Notes: generated by a model from the letters alone, not told the origin. A stretch of 64,000 nucleotides of DNA from JAVVUJ01 sp964461765 (GCA_964461765.1 CAYWVS010000002.1:1-64000); one strand, 5' to 3'. Numbered from the stretch's first letter, positions 35,601 to 44,652 are shown. Translations and numbers: made by a program.

Positions 35601-36177
35601 TCAATTGTTTCATATATGGTAAAATTTTCAATTCTTCTTCTAAATATTGATCCTGAAGCTCAAGAAAAAAGTTATCTTTTCCAAAGATATCAAGCAATTC
35701 TAAAGCTTCCTTCTTTGCACCTTGGTAATCGTCGTGAAGCAGCTTTCTTTGAACATCCCCAGCCAAGCAAGCGGAAAGGGCAATAATTCCCTGACTATAT
35801 TTCCGAAGTAAGTCCTTGTCCACTCTGGGCTTATAGTAAAACCCTTCGGTAAAGCCTGCGGAAACGATCTTCATCAGATTTTCATAACCCATCTGATTTT
35901 CTGCAAGCAAAATCAGATGCCCTTGGTGCTTATCCTTGTCCACTTCCTTATCATACATAGTTCTGGCTGCTGTATAAACCTCACAACCGATGATGGGCTT
36001 GATGCCATGCTCTTTGGCAGCCTTGTAAAAATCAATGACGCCAAACATAACACCATGATCCGTAATGGCCACAGAATCCATGTTAAGCTCTTTCAATCTT
36101 ACCATCAGATCCTTAATGCGAACCGCTCCGTCAAGCAAACTATATTCCGTATGTAAATGCAAATGTGTAAATGCCAT
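32677..36177 (-). CDS. dnaE: DNA polymerase III alpha subunit DnaE
   Basis: The 1166-residue replicative polymerase has an N-terminal PHP domain (HLHLHTEYSLLDGA, residues 4-17), catalytic Asp residues in PDIDIDFCYERR near residue 396, the fingers region, a helix-hairpin-helix segment and a C-terminal OB fold (SVTIAGIITSRKKLI near 1000). Bacillota also use PolC for the leading strand, so this copy may serve the lagging strand. A GAGGGATTT ribosome binding site precedes the ATG. It begins the dnaE-pfkA-cotransporter-pyk run. Confidence 0.97.
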   Translation of the reverse strand: MAFTHLHLHTEYSLLDGAVRIKDLMVRLKELNMDSVAITDHGVMFGVIDFYKAAKEHGIKPIIGCEVYTAARTMYDKEVDKDKHQGHLILLAENQMGYENLMKIVSAGFTEGFYYKPRVDKDLLRKYSQGIIALSACLAGDVQRKLLHDDYQGAKKEALELLDIFGKDNFFLELQDQYLEEELKILPYMKQLREETDIPFVATNDVHYIHQQDAKVHDVLMCIQMAKTVDDEDRMKFPNDQFYLKSEDEMEKLFADIPEAIENTGKIAERCNVEFEFGKIHLPEFTAPEGMTKGEYLRELCEEGMIYRYGVVTEELRQRLEYELSTIENMGYIEYFLIVWDFINYAKEHHIMVGPGRGSAAGSIVAYALKITDIDPIKYGLIFERFLNPERISMPDIDIDFCYERRQEVIQYVIEKYGTEKVAQIITFGTMKAKAAIRDVGRALNMPYGEVDVIAKAIPFDLHMTLGRALEISPQLKAAYENEKKVKDLIDTAKALEGMPRHASTHAAGVVISKKDINHYVPLYLADKGVSTQFTMGTIEELGLLKMDFLGLRNLTVIRDALDLIEQNHGVTIDFSKMPYDDPRVYELIGSGNTQGVFQLESSGMTQFMKNLKPDCFEDVVAGISLFRPGPMASIPTYIENKKNPSRVRYTHEKLEPILSVTYGCLVYQEQVMQIVRDLAGYSYGRSDLVRRAMSKKKRDVMLKEQEYFVFGKKAQDGEEELKGCVQNGIPEDTAKEIFNQMISFAEYAFNKSHAAAYAVLAYETAFLKTYYPVEFMAALMTSVMGDSSQIAKYIRNCNEMKIPVLPPDIGESEKKFSVKNGKIRFGLLGVKNVGDGVIDAIIAMREEYGVPHDFSQFINSISIQHINKKAVESLIKAGAFDCLGKSRSYLLGIYEDAMESAQNHFRKTIEGQLDLFQLNSDVMNSGKLEGNNLQVTEFHKDMLMAMEKEMLGVYLTGHPLEDYADAINKVVTATSEEIIHANESELPENIKDGASVTIAGIITSRKKLITKSGKMMAFVNLEDLFGTIEVIVFPNIFEKYGQFIAEDKVVAVSGVVNFKEDEEPKILADRILDMNAISHTESIERVSQKTKPLIITIPEEMDEAETLSAIKGLLMNHRGNTPVIIVAEGSGNKYKTKENLWISADELFFSKLEKIIGSSKRTCYT

Positions 36178-36310
36178 AAATCCCTCGATATTTTCATTTT
36201 AAACCAAATTATTTATTACAGTATATCATTTTTATGCAGTAAAGTCCTAAAAAAAATTCATTTTAATTTTAGGTAGTAAAATCTTAAAAGGGAAATATCG
36301 AAACAGAAAA

Positions 36311-36340
36311 AAAGGTATGGAGGTTTATTTCCATACCTTT
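36311..36340 (-). terminator. Rho-independent terminator after gerQ
   Basis: An 11-bp perfect stem, AAAGGTATGGA with TCCATACCTTT, closes an 8-base loop. On the minus strand it is followed by TTTTTCTGTTT. It lies 30 bp after the gerQ-like gene and separates it from the dnaE transcript. The flanking bases would also allow some function on the plus strand. Confidence 0.85.
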
Positions 36341-36370
36341 TTATCTTTCATAAAATAGGTTTATTTAATT

Positions 36371-36922
36371 TTAATAAAAAGTGATAAACTTAATGGTGTA
36401 GTAGTCACATGTAAGTGCCGCGCCGGTTTCTGCTTCTTTTAATATGATAAAGTTAATTCCTACAGCAATTAATATCCCGGTCTTAGTTACCATTGTATTG
36501 CTTCCTATCAGGAAGTCCACCTGTGCCATCTTGCCAATTTGGGTTCTTATAAACCCGTTTAAGTACTGTAACTCATTATAACTCAACATTTCCTGATATC
36601 CTTCAGGCAGCAAAGGATTGGTCGGTACTGCAAATACGGGTGCATTCCTAAAAAGTTCACTTGCAGAAGGTACATTCGCCTCCGGTACGCCTGTTTCATT
36701 TGCTATATACTTAGGAATTGTAACGTTATTGTCATTATAATTTTGTATCATCCGATCATAGGGAATTTGTTTTACCAAATTTGGCATCTCATCTGCAGAT
36801 GATACATTAGGTGTGGGTGCCATTCTAGGCATGGGTGTCATATTAGGCATATTTGGTGGGTCAGAATTCATCTTTAATACTGTTGGAATTGAATCTTGAG
36901 TGCAATTTGAACATTTAATCAT
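36371..36922 (-). CDS. gerQ: Spore coat protein GerQ-like
   Basis: The 183-residue protein has a C-terminal domain (about residues 115-183) resembling GerQ: YLNGFIRTQIGKMAQVDF, then INFIILKEAETG and a terminal IKFITFY. GerQ is an inner-coat protein needed to hold CwlJ in place. The N-terminal 60 residues are rich in Pro, Met and Asn and look disordered. It follows cwlJ by 28 bp, the same pairing as in Bacillus subtilis, and ends at a strong terminator. An AAGGAGAT site sets the start. Confidence 0.82.
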   Translation of the reverse strand: MIKCSNCTQDSIPTVLKMNSDPPNMPNMTPMPRMAPTPNVSSADEMPNLVKQIPYDRMIQNYNDNNVTIPKYIANETGVPEANVPSASELFRNAPVFAVPTNPLLPEGYQEMLSYNELQYLNGFIRTQIGKMAQVDFLIGSNTMVTKTGILIAVGINFIILKEAETGAALTCDYYTIKFITFY

Positions 36923-36950
36923 TTTAAGATCTCCTTATTTTAGATTTGGA

Positions 36951-37397
36951 TTATGTGCTTGCATATTTTGCAGTTGGAATGTAAAAGCAATGGTCTCCTA
37001 CTCGGTTATGAATAATACCAATGCCTCCCGGGGGAAAGTATGACGGACATGTGAGGGAAAAGGGGTTAAAGAAAAACAAGGAATCGTCTACACCGATTAA
37101 TTTGTTTCCCGTTAAGGCCCAGTCAGCTATTTCGTAGTGAATGTCAGTAGGGTTCATGTTATAAATGTTTTGTTCGTTCGGTCTACCTTTATCTACTGTT
37201 CTTGCACATGTAAACTGACCCGGTTGAAATATAATATTTCGCACGTTTCCACCCTCACTGACTCTTGCAAATTCTCCGATATCGGCATTTGTCCTGTTCA
37301 TAACTACAGTTGCCACCCCACGCATGCCATCATCACCTTCACCCCCTGCCTCACACTGAATTAGTCTAGCAAATAATTCTCGATTGTCAAAGGGCAT
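36951..37397 (-). CDS. cwlJ: Spore cortex-lytic hydrolase CwlJ/SleB family
   Basis: The 148-residue protein is a hydrolase_2 domain enzyme that degrades spore cortex peptidoglycan at germination. The catalytic Glu lies in LIQCEAGGEG near residue 17, followed by GVATVVMNRTN and the C-terminal IHNRVGDHCFY. It has no signal peptide, as expected of CwlJ, which is delivered from the mother cell. The start at 37397 follows GAGGTGATTTTT. Pairing with gerQ supports CwlJ rather than SleB. Confidence 0.88.
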   Translation of the reverse strand: MPFDNRELFARLIQCEAGGEGDDGMRGVATVVMNRTNADIGEFARVSEGGNVRNIIFQPGQFTCARTVDKGRPNEQNIYNMNPTDIHYEIADWALTGNKLIGVDDSLFFFNPFSLTCPSYFPPGGIGIIHNRVGDHCFYIPTAKYAST

Positions 37398-37571
37398 AAA
37401 AATCACCTCGTTTTGTAATATAACTAGTTTTATAAATTATACTATGAATCAACACTTAAAAAAGTTCTTAACTAAGCGTCATTTCTTTTTTTATTAAATC
37501 TTTAACGAATCTTTAAAAATCTCTGATAAAATATTATAAATATCTGAAGATGATAAAAATGGGAGGTTTAT

Positions 37572-39530
37572 ATGTCACTAATTTTAGGAATGGATACAGG
37601 CGGAACTTATACAGATGGAGTATTAATCAATAGTAAAACTAGGAAAATCCTCTGCAAGGCAAAGGCACTGACCACGAAGGAGGATCTGACCATCGGTATA
37701 GAAAATTGCATAAAAAATATGAATTACTGTGACTATTCACAAGTCCAATTGGTTTCTCTTTCCACCACCCTAGCAACTAACTCACTGGTGGAAGGCAGAG
37801 GGGGGAAAGTTGGGCTGATCCTCATGGGGGATGAGCTTAAGGAAGATATTCCCGCCGAATTGTGGGGGCGTGTAAAGGGAAAATTTGATATCATGGGAAA
37901 CCTTCAGGAAGAATTAGACGTTGAAGAAGCGAAGCTATTGTTGGAAAGCTTTCGCGGCAAGGTACAAGCTGTGGCCATTTCTGGCTATGCCAGTGTTCGA
38001 AATCCAAAGCATGAACAAATTTTAAAAAGTCTATCTGAAGAAGTTCTTCAAATTCCTGTGGTCTGTGCCCATCAATTGACCTCAGCTCTCGGTTTTTATC
38101 AGCGAACCGTAACGGCAGTGCTAAACGCAAGGTTAATTCCTGTAATTCATAGCCTCATTACCTCCACCAAAACCGTATTACAAAAATATAAAATACAAGC
38201 ACCCATTATGATGGTAAAAGGGGATGGAACACTGATGCCAGAAAGACTGGTTTTAGATAAACCTATTGAAACTATTTTATCCGGACCGGCAGCCAGTGTT
38301 ATTGGCGGGGCTTTCCTCACAGAAAAGAAAGATGCTTTAATACTGGATATGGGTGGAACCACCACTGACATTGCTCACATCAAAGATGGCGTTGTTGGAA
38401 TTAAAAAAGAGGGTGCTAAGGTGGGTGGGTGGCTCACCAGAGTTCAAGCCGCTGAAATATCTACCTTTGGGCTTGGGGGAGATAGCCATATATTCTTAAA
38501 TTCCACGGGCAAAATAGAAATTGGACCGGAAAAAGCCATCCCCCTCAGCTTGGCCGCACGGGAATTTCCCAATTTATTATACGAAATGAGAAGTTTTAAA
38601 CGTCATGGTGAATATAAATCCTACTCCTCTCAAGAAACAGACTGTTATATGATTTTAAAGAAGCCCGATCATCCTACTCCACAGATAGAAGAGGATGTTT
38701 TAGATATCTTAAAGGATGGTCCACACAGTTTAAGTCATATAGCAGACCTGTTGAACAGAGCACCGGAAACTATGGATATGACACCATATATTAAACAGGG
38801 GGTACTCAGCCGAATTTCCATGACTCCCACTGATATTCTTCACGTCCAAGGGAAGTACACAGAATGGAACGAGGATATCGCTCGTGTTGGTGCTGAAATC
38901 CTATCTAAGCGGATGGAAATCCCCTTGAATCAATTCCTACACCGAGTAGAAGAGTTAATGACAAAACGGATTTGCATGGTGACATTGCAAAGCATTTCAG
39001 ATTTTGAAAGCCAAAATATTGTATTGGATCAAAGCATGGAAGCATTATACTTACTAAATAAAGCGTTGGAAAATCAAGGAAAAGAATTGCTGAAAGTAAG
39101 CTTAACTCTGGAAAAGCCCATTATCGCCATCGGGGCTCCCGTATCGGCTTGGACTTCAGGGCTAAAGGAAAGGTTAGGCGGAAACGTTATCATTCCGGAG
39201 CATGCAGAGGTTGCCAATGCAATCGGAGCCGCCGTGGGTCAAATTATGGAGACTGTGGATCTTCTTATCAGCCTTGAACCGGGAGGAAAAAGCTATATTT
39301 TAAACACGCCCTGGGATCGCAAGATGTATAACACTTTGGAAGAAGCCTTGTTCTACGCTATCCACGAAGGTCGAAAACACATAGAAAACATCCTGTTTGG
39401 AGCAGGATGCAATCGTTGTGAATTCTTGGAAGAATTCAAGGATATTATGGTGGATCTTAAGGAAAATGAAGCTCAGGTATTTATGGGGAAAAAAGTAAGG
39501 ATTACCGGTATGGGAAAACCTAACCTATGA
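37572..39530 (+). CDS. Hydantoinase/oxoprolinase family protein (HyuA-like), alone
   Basis: The 652-residue protein has the ATPase-type fold of the HyuA/OplA family: LGMDTGGTYTDGVLI at the N-terminus, STTLATNSLVEGRGG near residues 63-77, ILSGPAASVIGG and LDMGGTTTDIAHI near 236-275. Family members hydrolyse cyclic amides with ATP, usually with a HyuB partner. No HyuB is next to it. A central segment at about residues 375-425 (VLDILKDGPHSLSHIADLLNRA) reads like an inserted winged-helix unit. GGGAGG precedes the ATG. Substrate unknown. Confidence 0.82.
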   Translation: MSLILGMDTGGTYTDGVLINSKTRKILCKAKALTTKEDLTIGIENCIKNMNYCDYSQVQLVSLSTTLATNSLVEGRGGKVGLILMGDELKEDIPAELWGRVKGKFDIMGNLQEELDVEEAKLLLESFRGKVQAVAISGYASVRNPKHEQILKSLSEEVLQIPVVCAHQLTSALGFYQRTVTAVLNARLIPVIHSLITSTKTVLQKYKIQAPIMMVKGDGTLMPERLVLDKPIETILSGPAASVIGGAFLTEKKDALILDMGGTTTDIAHIKDGVVGIKKEGAKVGGWLTRVQAAEISTFGLGGDSHIFLNSTGKIEIGPEKAIPLSLAAREFPNLLYEMRSFKRHGEYKSYSSQETDCYMILKKPDHPTPQIEEDVLDILKDGPHSLSHIADLLNRAPETMDMTPYIKQGVLSRISMTPTDILHVQGKYTEWNEDIARVGAEILSKRMEIPLNQFLHRVEELMTKRICMVTLQSISDFESQNIVLDQSMEALYLLNKALENQGKELLKVSLTLEKPIIAIGAPVSAWTSGLKERLGGNVIIPEHAEVANAIGAAVGQIMETVDLLISLEPGGKSYILNTPWDRKMYNTLEEALFYAIHEGRKHIENILFGAGCNRCEFLEEFKDIMVDLKENEAQVFMGKKVRITGMGKPNL

Positions 39531-40919
39531 TTTTGTTCGGAAAAGCATATGGCTTAATTGTTTTCCATCGAAAGGAATCAAAGGGAATAAATAAGGGGTT
39601 CCCAACAGAGATTTTGTAAATCCCATTATTAAAAGGAATATGACAAAAGCAGTAATTACACCCCATAGCCCATATACGGCCACCCCTATAATCATGAGTA
39701 TTCGCATGAATTTGATAGCGTAAGAAAGCTCAATGCTTGGGTTGGTAAAACCGCCCAGAGCTACCACCGCCATGCAAAGAATGGTTTGAGGAATAAACCA
39801 CCCTGCTGTGATGGAAAACTCCCCTAAAATTAATGCACCTATTACAGATAGGGACATACCCAAGGAGCTTGGAGTGTTTAGGGATGCTAACTTCAGGGCA
39901 TCTATGGCAATTTCTAAAAGGATAAACTGTAGAAACAAAGGTATGGAATACCCTTCATCCGGTGCTAAAAAGTGCAGGTATTCAGGCACCACCACATAGT
40001 TTTCAGCTATCAGCAAATAAACCGGAGTCAAGAACATAATAATTAACATATTTAAGGTTCTGACTAATCTGAAATAGTTTCCGGTTACAACTGGAAAATA
40101 ATAATCGTCCACATCCTGCATGAAATCAAAGAGGCAGGTTGGAAGCATCAGCGCGGTAGGACTGTTATCTGTGAAAATTACGATTTTTCCTTCTGTAAGA
40201 TGTGCGGATACCACATCCGGTCTTTGGGTATATCTAACCTTTGGGAAAGGGCTTATATTCCCTCTGCCCCCCAAAGCCTCCACTAAGCTTTGATCACCGA
40301 CAGTAAGACTTTGCACTTTTAAATTTTTAATTTTATCTACGATTTTATCTACTTGTTTTTGATCTGCCAAGCCATCGATATAACCTAAAGCAATATCGGT
40401 TTTTGTCTTTTCTCCTACATTAAACACTTTAAATATCAATTTAGGGTCTCTAATTCTCCGCCTAACCATAGCGGTGTTAAAAATTAATGTTTCTACAAAC
40501 CCGTCCTTTGCACCTCGAAGACTTTTCTCCTTTTCCGGCTCAGCAACAGACCTTACGGGATAAGTTCTGACGTCTATGACGATGGCTTCAGCATAGCCGT
40601 CAATTAGCATAACGGTCTGTCCCGACAACACCCATTTAACCATATTCTCAATGTTATTTTCCTTCATTACCTCGATATATGGGATTTGATTTTTAATGAA
40701 ATCTAGAGCGGTATGATACTCATCCATTTCTTTATTGGTTATTTGAAAAAATCTAGTCATCAGATATTGCATGATTTCATCTTTAGTAAAAGCGTCTACA
40801 TAATAGAAGTAAACCTCTTTACCTCCTACTATGATATTTCGTTCTACCATATCAAAGGTTTTTCCGATGGGTAAAGATGCCCGTAATTGGGTTACATATT
40901 CCACAAATTTATTTTCCAT
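39525..40919 (-). CDS. spoVAF: SpoVAF/GerA-type spore germination protein
   Basis: The 464-residue protein has a soluble N-terminal domain of about 285 residues with the family blocks VLSGQTVMLIDG and RYTQRPDVVSAHL, then about five hydrophobic segments and the C-terminal GTPYLFPLIPFDG. These are shared by GerAA-type receptor subunits and SpoVAF; the length and the FTDNSPTALMLPTCLFDF block favour SpoVAF. It acts in the spore inner membrane during germination. Other spoVA or gerB/gerC genes are not adjacent, so the exact subgroup is uncertain. It overlaps the convergent HyuA-like gene by 6 bp. Confidence 0.8.
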   Translation of the reverse strand: MENKFVEYVTQLRASLPIGKTFDMVERNIIVGGKEVYFYYVDAFTKDEIMQYLMTRFFQITNKEMDEYHTALDFIKNQIPYIEVMKENNIENMVKWVLSGQTVMLIDGYAEAIVIDVRTYPVRSVAEPEKEKSLRGAKDGFVETLIFNTAMVRRRIRDPKLIFKVFNVGEKTKTDIALGYIDGLADQKQVDKIVDKIKNLKVQSLTVGDQSLVEALGGRGNISPFPKVRYTQRPDVVSAHLTEGKIVIFTDNSPTALMLPTCLFDFMQDVDDYYFPVVTGNYFRLVRTLNMLIIMFLTPVYLLIAENYVVVPEYLHFLAPDEGYSIPLFLQFILLEIAIDALKLASLNTPSSLGMSLSVIGALILGEFSITAGWFIPQTILCMAVVALGGFTNPSIELSYAIKFMRILMIIGVAVYGLWGVITAFVIFLLIMGFTKSLLGTPYLFPLIPFDGKQLSHMLFRTKS

Positions 40920-41083
40920 TAAAATACTCCTATATTGATTTTTTTAGCATATACCTTTATTTCTCCAGTTAGGATTAGGCATTTGCTTTTATAAAACGAA
41001 ACTGTATCTCATAGGAGTATTATATCCTTTGGATTATATTTCATACAAAAATCATGCATTTGGAATGAAATTCTGTGATAGGG

Positions 41084-41764
41084 CTATGCCATTAGATTTT
41101 TCTCCATCTTCTCTCTCCGTTGATCGTCGATGAGAATATGACCATTTGTTTCCTTATTATATAGAGTGTGTATAATATCCTTTACCGTCACAATCGGGAA
41201 CGTATTGATTTGGAACTGTTCTCGAATTTCTTCTATGGCTGTCTTTTCACCTTGCCCCTTTTCCATACGATCTACACTGATGATTAGCCCTTCCAAATTT
41301 ATTTCAGCCGCATTTTTTAAAAGGGGTACGCTCTCTCTGACAGCAGTTCCTGCGGTGATTACATCCTCCACCATTAAAACGGAATCCCCTGATTTAAGCT
41401 GATATCCCACCATGGAACCACCCTCACCGTGGTCCTTCTGCTCCTTCCTGTTAAAGCAATAGCTTACATTTTTACTAAAGGAGGAAAATAAAGCCATGGA
41501 AGTGGCTACTGCCAAAGGAATTCCCTTATAAGCAGGACCAAATAGTGCGGTAATTTCCTCCGGCAAGTTACCTGCTTTTATATTTTCCATAATGCAAGTG
41601 GCGTAAAAATTCCCCAGTCTGGAAATTTGCTCTCCCGTCTTGTAATTACCTGTATTAATAAAATAAGAGGTGGGTCTTCCACTCTTAGTAATAAAGTCTC
41701 CAAAGGTCAAAACTCCTGCATCCACCATAAAGTGAATAAATTCTTCTTTGTAATTTTTGTTCAT
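41084..41764 (-). CDS. pyrE: Orotate phosphoribosyltransferase
   Basis: The 226-residue enzyme joins orotate and PRPP to give OMP. The PRPP-binding motif is VLMVEDVITAGTAV near residues 128-141, and FGPAYKGIPLAVA and CFNRKEQKDHGEGG are typical. The start at 41764 follows AGGTGATATGT. It is the last gene of the pyr operon, 172 bp after pyrD. Confidence 0.95.
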   Translation of the reverse strand: MNKNYKEEFIHFMVDAGVLTFGDFITKSGRPTSYFINTGNYKTGEQISRLGNFYATCIMENIKAGNLPEEITALFGPAYKGIPLAVATSMALFSSFSKNVSYCFNRKEQKDHGEGGSMVGYQLKSGDSVLMVEDVITAGTAVRESVPLLKNAAEINLEGLIISVDRMEKGQGEKTAIEEIREQFQINTFPIVTVKDIIHTLYNKETNGHILIDDQRREKMEKNLMA

Positions 41765-41936
41765 ACATATCACCTATCTTTTAAAATTAATCTTAAATTC
41801 ATTAATTACCATGTCGCTAAGCCGGTTTCCAATTTGGAAGGTTCTGCTTATCTAATTTGCATTTTTTTCATACTCTAAAATTTACATCGACCAAGCTAAA
41901 GCCGAGTATGAAACTTCAACTAGCTATTTTCCATTT

Positions 41937-42857
41937 TCATACTCTATTTTCATACTCTAAAAAGGTATTTCTTATATCTTTTAAGTTTTTAAATTTTTCT
42001 CCTTCCATATATTCTTCCAGTTCTCTCAGAATGCTTACCGGGGCTGTGGGGTCAATCAGTGCGGCTGTTCCCACGGAAACTAAATCTGCACCGGCCATAA
42101 TAAACTCAACTACATCCTCACCTTTCGTAATTCCCCCTAATCCGATTATAGGAATCTCTACGGATTTCCGGACTTGATAAACCATCCTTACGGCAACCGG
42201 CATTATTGCGGGTCCTGATAGCCCTCCCATGCCATTGGCTAAAACGGGTTTTTTTCTCTTTATATCTATCTTCATACCAAGCAAGGTATTGATCAGGGAA
42301 AGACAATCTGCCCCTTCACTTTCCACCGCCTTTGCAATTTCAACGATGTCTGTCACATTGGGGGTAAGCTTGATGATGATAGGTTTTTTACTTCGCCTTT
42401 TAATCTCTCTCGTTACCTCTGCAGCCATTTTGGGAGAAGTGCCAAAGCCAATGCCCCCTTCCTTCACGTTGGGACAGGAAATATTGATCTCCATCATTTG
42501 GATGTTCGTTTCGTTTAGCTTTTCCACCACTTGGCAGTATTCTTCCACTGTTTTTCCCGCCACATTTACTATGATGGGAGCATTTATTTTTAATAATTCC
42601 GGAAGCTCCTCTTTAATAAAAAAGTCCACTCCGTTGTTTTGTAATCCTACGGAATTGAGCATTCCTCCGTAGCTTTCTGCAATTCTTGGGGTAGAATTTC
42701 CTTGCCAAGGCACGTTGGCAACCCCTTTGGTAATGACAGCTCCAAGTTTTGATGCATTATAATATTGACGGCTTTCCTCTAAGGAGAAGGTTCCTGATGC
42801 AGTAGTGATAGGGTTTTTCAAGGTGATACCACAAATATTTACTGATAAATCAATCAT
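41937..42857 (-). CDS. pyrD: Dihydroorotate dehydrogenase catalytic subunit (class 1B)
   Basis: The 306-residue flavoprotein oxidises dihydroorotate to orotate. The catalytic Cys is in EINISCPNVKEGG, the residue typical of class 1B enzymes that pair with PyrK. FMN-binding blocks include NGMGGLSGPAIMPVA and IGLGGI. The start overlaps pyrK by 8 bp. The last codons contain a tandem copy of GAGTATGAAAATA, which encodes the final EYENRV and the stop. Confidence 0.96.
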   Translation of the reverse strand: MIDLSVNICGITLKNPITTASGTFSLEESRQYYNASKLGAVITKGVANVPWQGNSTPRIAESYGGMLNSVGLQNNGVDFFIKEELPELLKINAPIIVNVAGKTVEEYCQVVEKLNETNIQMMEINISCPNVKEGGIGFGTSPKMAAEVTREIKRRSKKPIIIKLTPNVTDIVEIAKAVESEGADCLSLINTLLGMKIDIKRKKPVLANGMGGLSGPAIMPVAVRMVYQVRKSVEIPIIGLGGITKGEDVVEFIMAGADLVSVGTAALIDPTAPVSILRELEEYMEGEKFKNLKDIRNTFLEYENRV

Positions 42858-43704
42858 GCCAAATTACCTCCTTTCCCATAAATACGGGTCCATCCTTACA
42901 GACTTTTTTCAAAGCCACATCCACTCCCAATGCTTCATGAGAAAATGTAACCCTATCCTTCATGGATGCTTTTACCTGACAAGTACATCCTACACAAGCC
43001 CCATATCCACACCCCATGCGTTCTTCCATAGATACTTGAATGGGAATTCCACCATCTTTTCCCATACAGTATTCCGTCAAATGCTTCAACATTTTTTCAG
43101 GACCGCAGGCAAAGTAATATTGACCTTGTAATTTAATCTCTTGAATGAGTCTTAAAATATTCCCTTTATACCCTATGGAACCGGATTCCGTTGCTATAAA
43201 CACCCGGTCACAGTAAGCTTTAAGTTCTTCTACTAAAAAAGGTTCATCCTTAAATCCGATTACCCCAGTAATCTTAATATCTAAATTTTTTCTTAAGTAT
43301 TTAGCCAACTCCACCAAAGGAGGAACCCCTATGCCACCGCCAACAAGAACTACGTCTTTTATTTGATTTTCTTCATATTTACAAAAATTGAAAAAATCGT
43401 CTAATAAAAAACCATTTCCATTGGGACTACTGATTTTCAATTGTTCCCCCGGTAAGTACAGTGACATTTCCTCCGTGCCTTTTCCCACAATACCATAAAC
43501 CAATGTCACTGTATCCCTTTTTATTTCACAAATGCTAATAGGTCTCGGCAAAAGTCGACTCTCATCCCTTAAATAGATATTAAGGAATTGCCCCGGGCGT
43601 ATTTCCCGGGAAATTTCAGGAGACTTAAAAACCATCTTATAAACTCCCGAAGCTATGGGGGCGTTCTCCATGATTTCCACTTTTAGGATACTTTTCTTAC
43701 ACAC
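42850..43704 (-). CDS. pyrK: Dihydroorotate dehydrogenase electron transfer subunit
   Basis: The 284-residue subunit binds FAD and a [2Fe-2S] cluster and passes electrons from PyrD to NAD+. The FAD motif RLLPRPISI is near residue 52, the NAD-binding GGGIGVPPLVELAKYL is near residue 121, and the four cluster cysteines are in CGYGACVGCTCQ (C-x4-C-x2-C) plus VCKDGPVF. It starts directly after pyrF with no gap and overlaps pyrD. Confidence 0.95.
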   Translation of the reverse strand: MCKKSILKVEIMENAPIASGVYKMVFKSPEISREIRPGQFLNIYLRDESRLLPRPISICEIKRDTVTLVYGIVGKGTEEMSLYLPGEQLKISSPNGNGFLLDDFFNFCKYEENQIKDVVLVGGGIGVPPLVELAKYLRKNLDIKITGVIGFKDEPFLVEELKAYCDRVFIATESGSIGYKGNILRLIQEIKLQGQYYFACGPEKMLKHLTEYCMGKDGGIPIQVSMEERMGCGYGACVGCTCQVKASMKDRVTFSHEALGVDVALKKVCKDGPVFMGKEVIWHD

Positions 43705-44652
43705 TTATGCTCCATTCCCCTTCCCTCTAATCCCTGATAAGCTATGGTTTAAGTCTTCCTTCATGGAAAGAACTGCCCCTCTAGCTGCCTCTGCAAAATC
43801 TCGTTCCCCATACTTAGAGGAATTCTTATAGGCTTCTGTAATCCCTCTTGAAGAATTGACGATACATCCAATCCCATCCCGGTCAAAAAATCCCTTTAAG
43901 TCCTCTGCTTTTCCTCCCTGTGCACCGTATCCCGGTACCAAAAAGAAGGTATGGGGCATCTGACGTCTTAAGGAAACTCCCTGTTCTCTGTGGGTAGCAC
44001 CTACCACAGCCCCTACATTACTGTATCCCAACTTGCCCATAGATTGAAGCCCCCATTGAGAAACCAAGCTTCCTACCTCTTCATAGACCTTCTTTCCAGA
44101 ATCCTTTAGTTCCAAATCCTGTATGTCCTTGCTACTGGGGTTGCTGGTTTTTACCAATAAAAACATTCCTTTGTTATGATGATTCGCCGCCTCAATAAAT
44201 GGCTGAATTCCATCTATCCCCAAATATGGATTTAAGGTAACGGCATCTTCCTGCCAGGGATCCAAAAGAGTTCCTTCAATGTCCACTCCCGACAAATGGG
44301 CTGCATAGGAGGCAGCCGTGGAGCCGATATCCCCTCGCTTAATATCCCCGATTACCAAAAGCCCCTTTTCCTTTGCATAACTGATTGTGTCCATATAGGC
44401 CTGCAAACCTTCTATCCCATATTGTTCATACATGGCAATTTGAGGTTTTACAGCAGGAACCAAGTCATAAATCCTATTTATAATCTGCTTGTTAAATATA
44501 GTAAACATGTGACCTAGGGCCTTTGTGGTTTTACCATATGCTTCAATGCTTTCCTCTTTAATATAGGAAGGGATCATTGACAATGTAGGATCCAGTCCTA
44601 TTACCGTGGGATTATTGCATGACCCTATTTTTTCTATTAGTAAATCTATCAT
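43705..44652 (-). CDS. pyrF: Orotidine 5'-phosphate decarboxylase, type 2
   Basis: The 315-residue enzyme decarboxylates OMP to UMP. The catalytic Lys-Asp motif is in VIGDIKRGDIGSTAASYA near residues 97-113, as in the longer type 2 family; the C-terminal half includes FFLVPGYGAQGG. GAAAGGAATAAA precedes the ATG. It lies between pyrC and pyrK in the operon. Confidence 0.95.
   Translation of the reverse strand: MIDLLIEKIGSCNNPTVIGLDPTLSMIPSYIKEESIEAYGKTTKALGHMFTIFNKQIINRIYDLVPAVKPQIAMYEQYGIEGLQAYMDTISYAKEKGLLVIGDIKRGDIGSTAASYAAHLSGVDIEGTLLDPWQEDAVTLNPYLGIDGIQPFIEAANHHNKGMFLLVKTSNPSSKDIQDLELKDSGKKVYEEVGSLVSQWGLQSMGKLGYSNVGAVVGATHREQGVSLRRQMPHTFFLVPGYGAQGGKAEDLKGFFDRDGIGCIVNSSRGITEAYKNSSKYGERDFAEAARGAVLSMKEDLNHSLSGIRGKGNGA

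Noticed and set aside
36311..36340. Small RNA gene between dnaE and gerQ
   Set aside because: The hairpin with a T run is fully explained as the gerQ terminator, and no promoter lies upstream on either strand.
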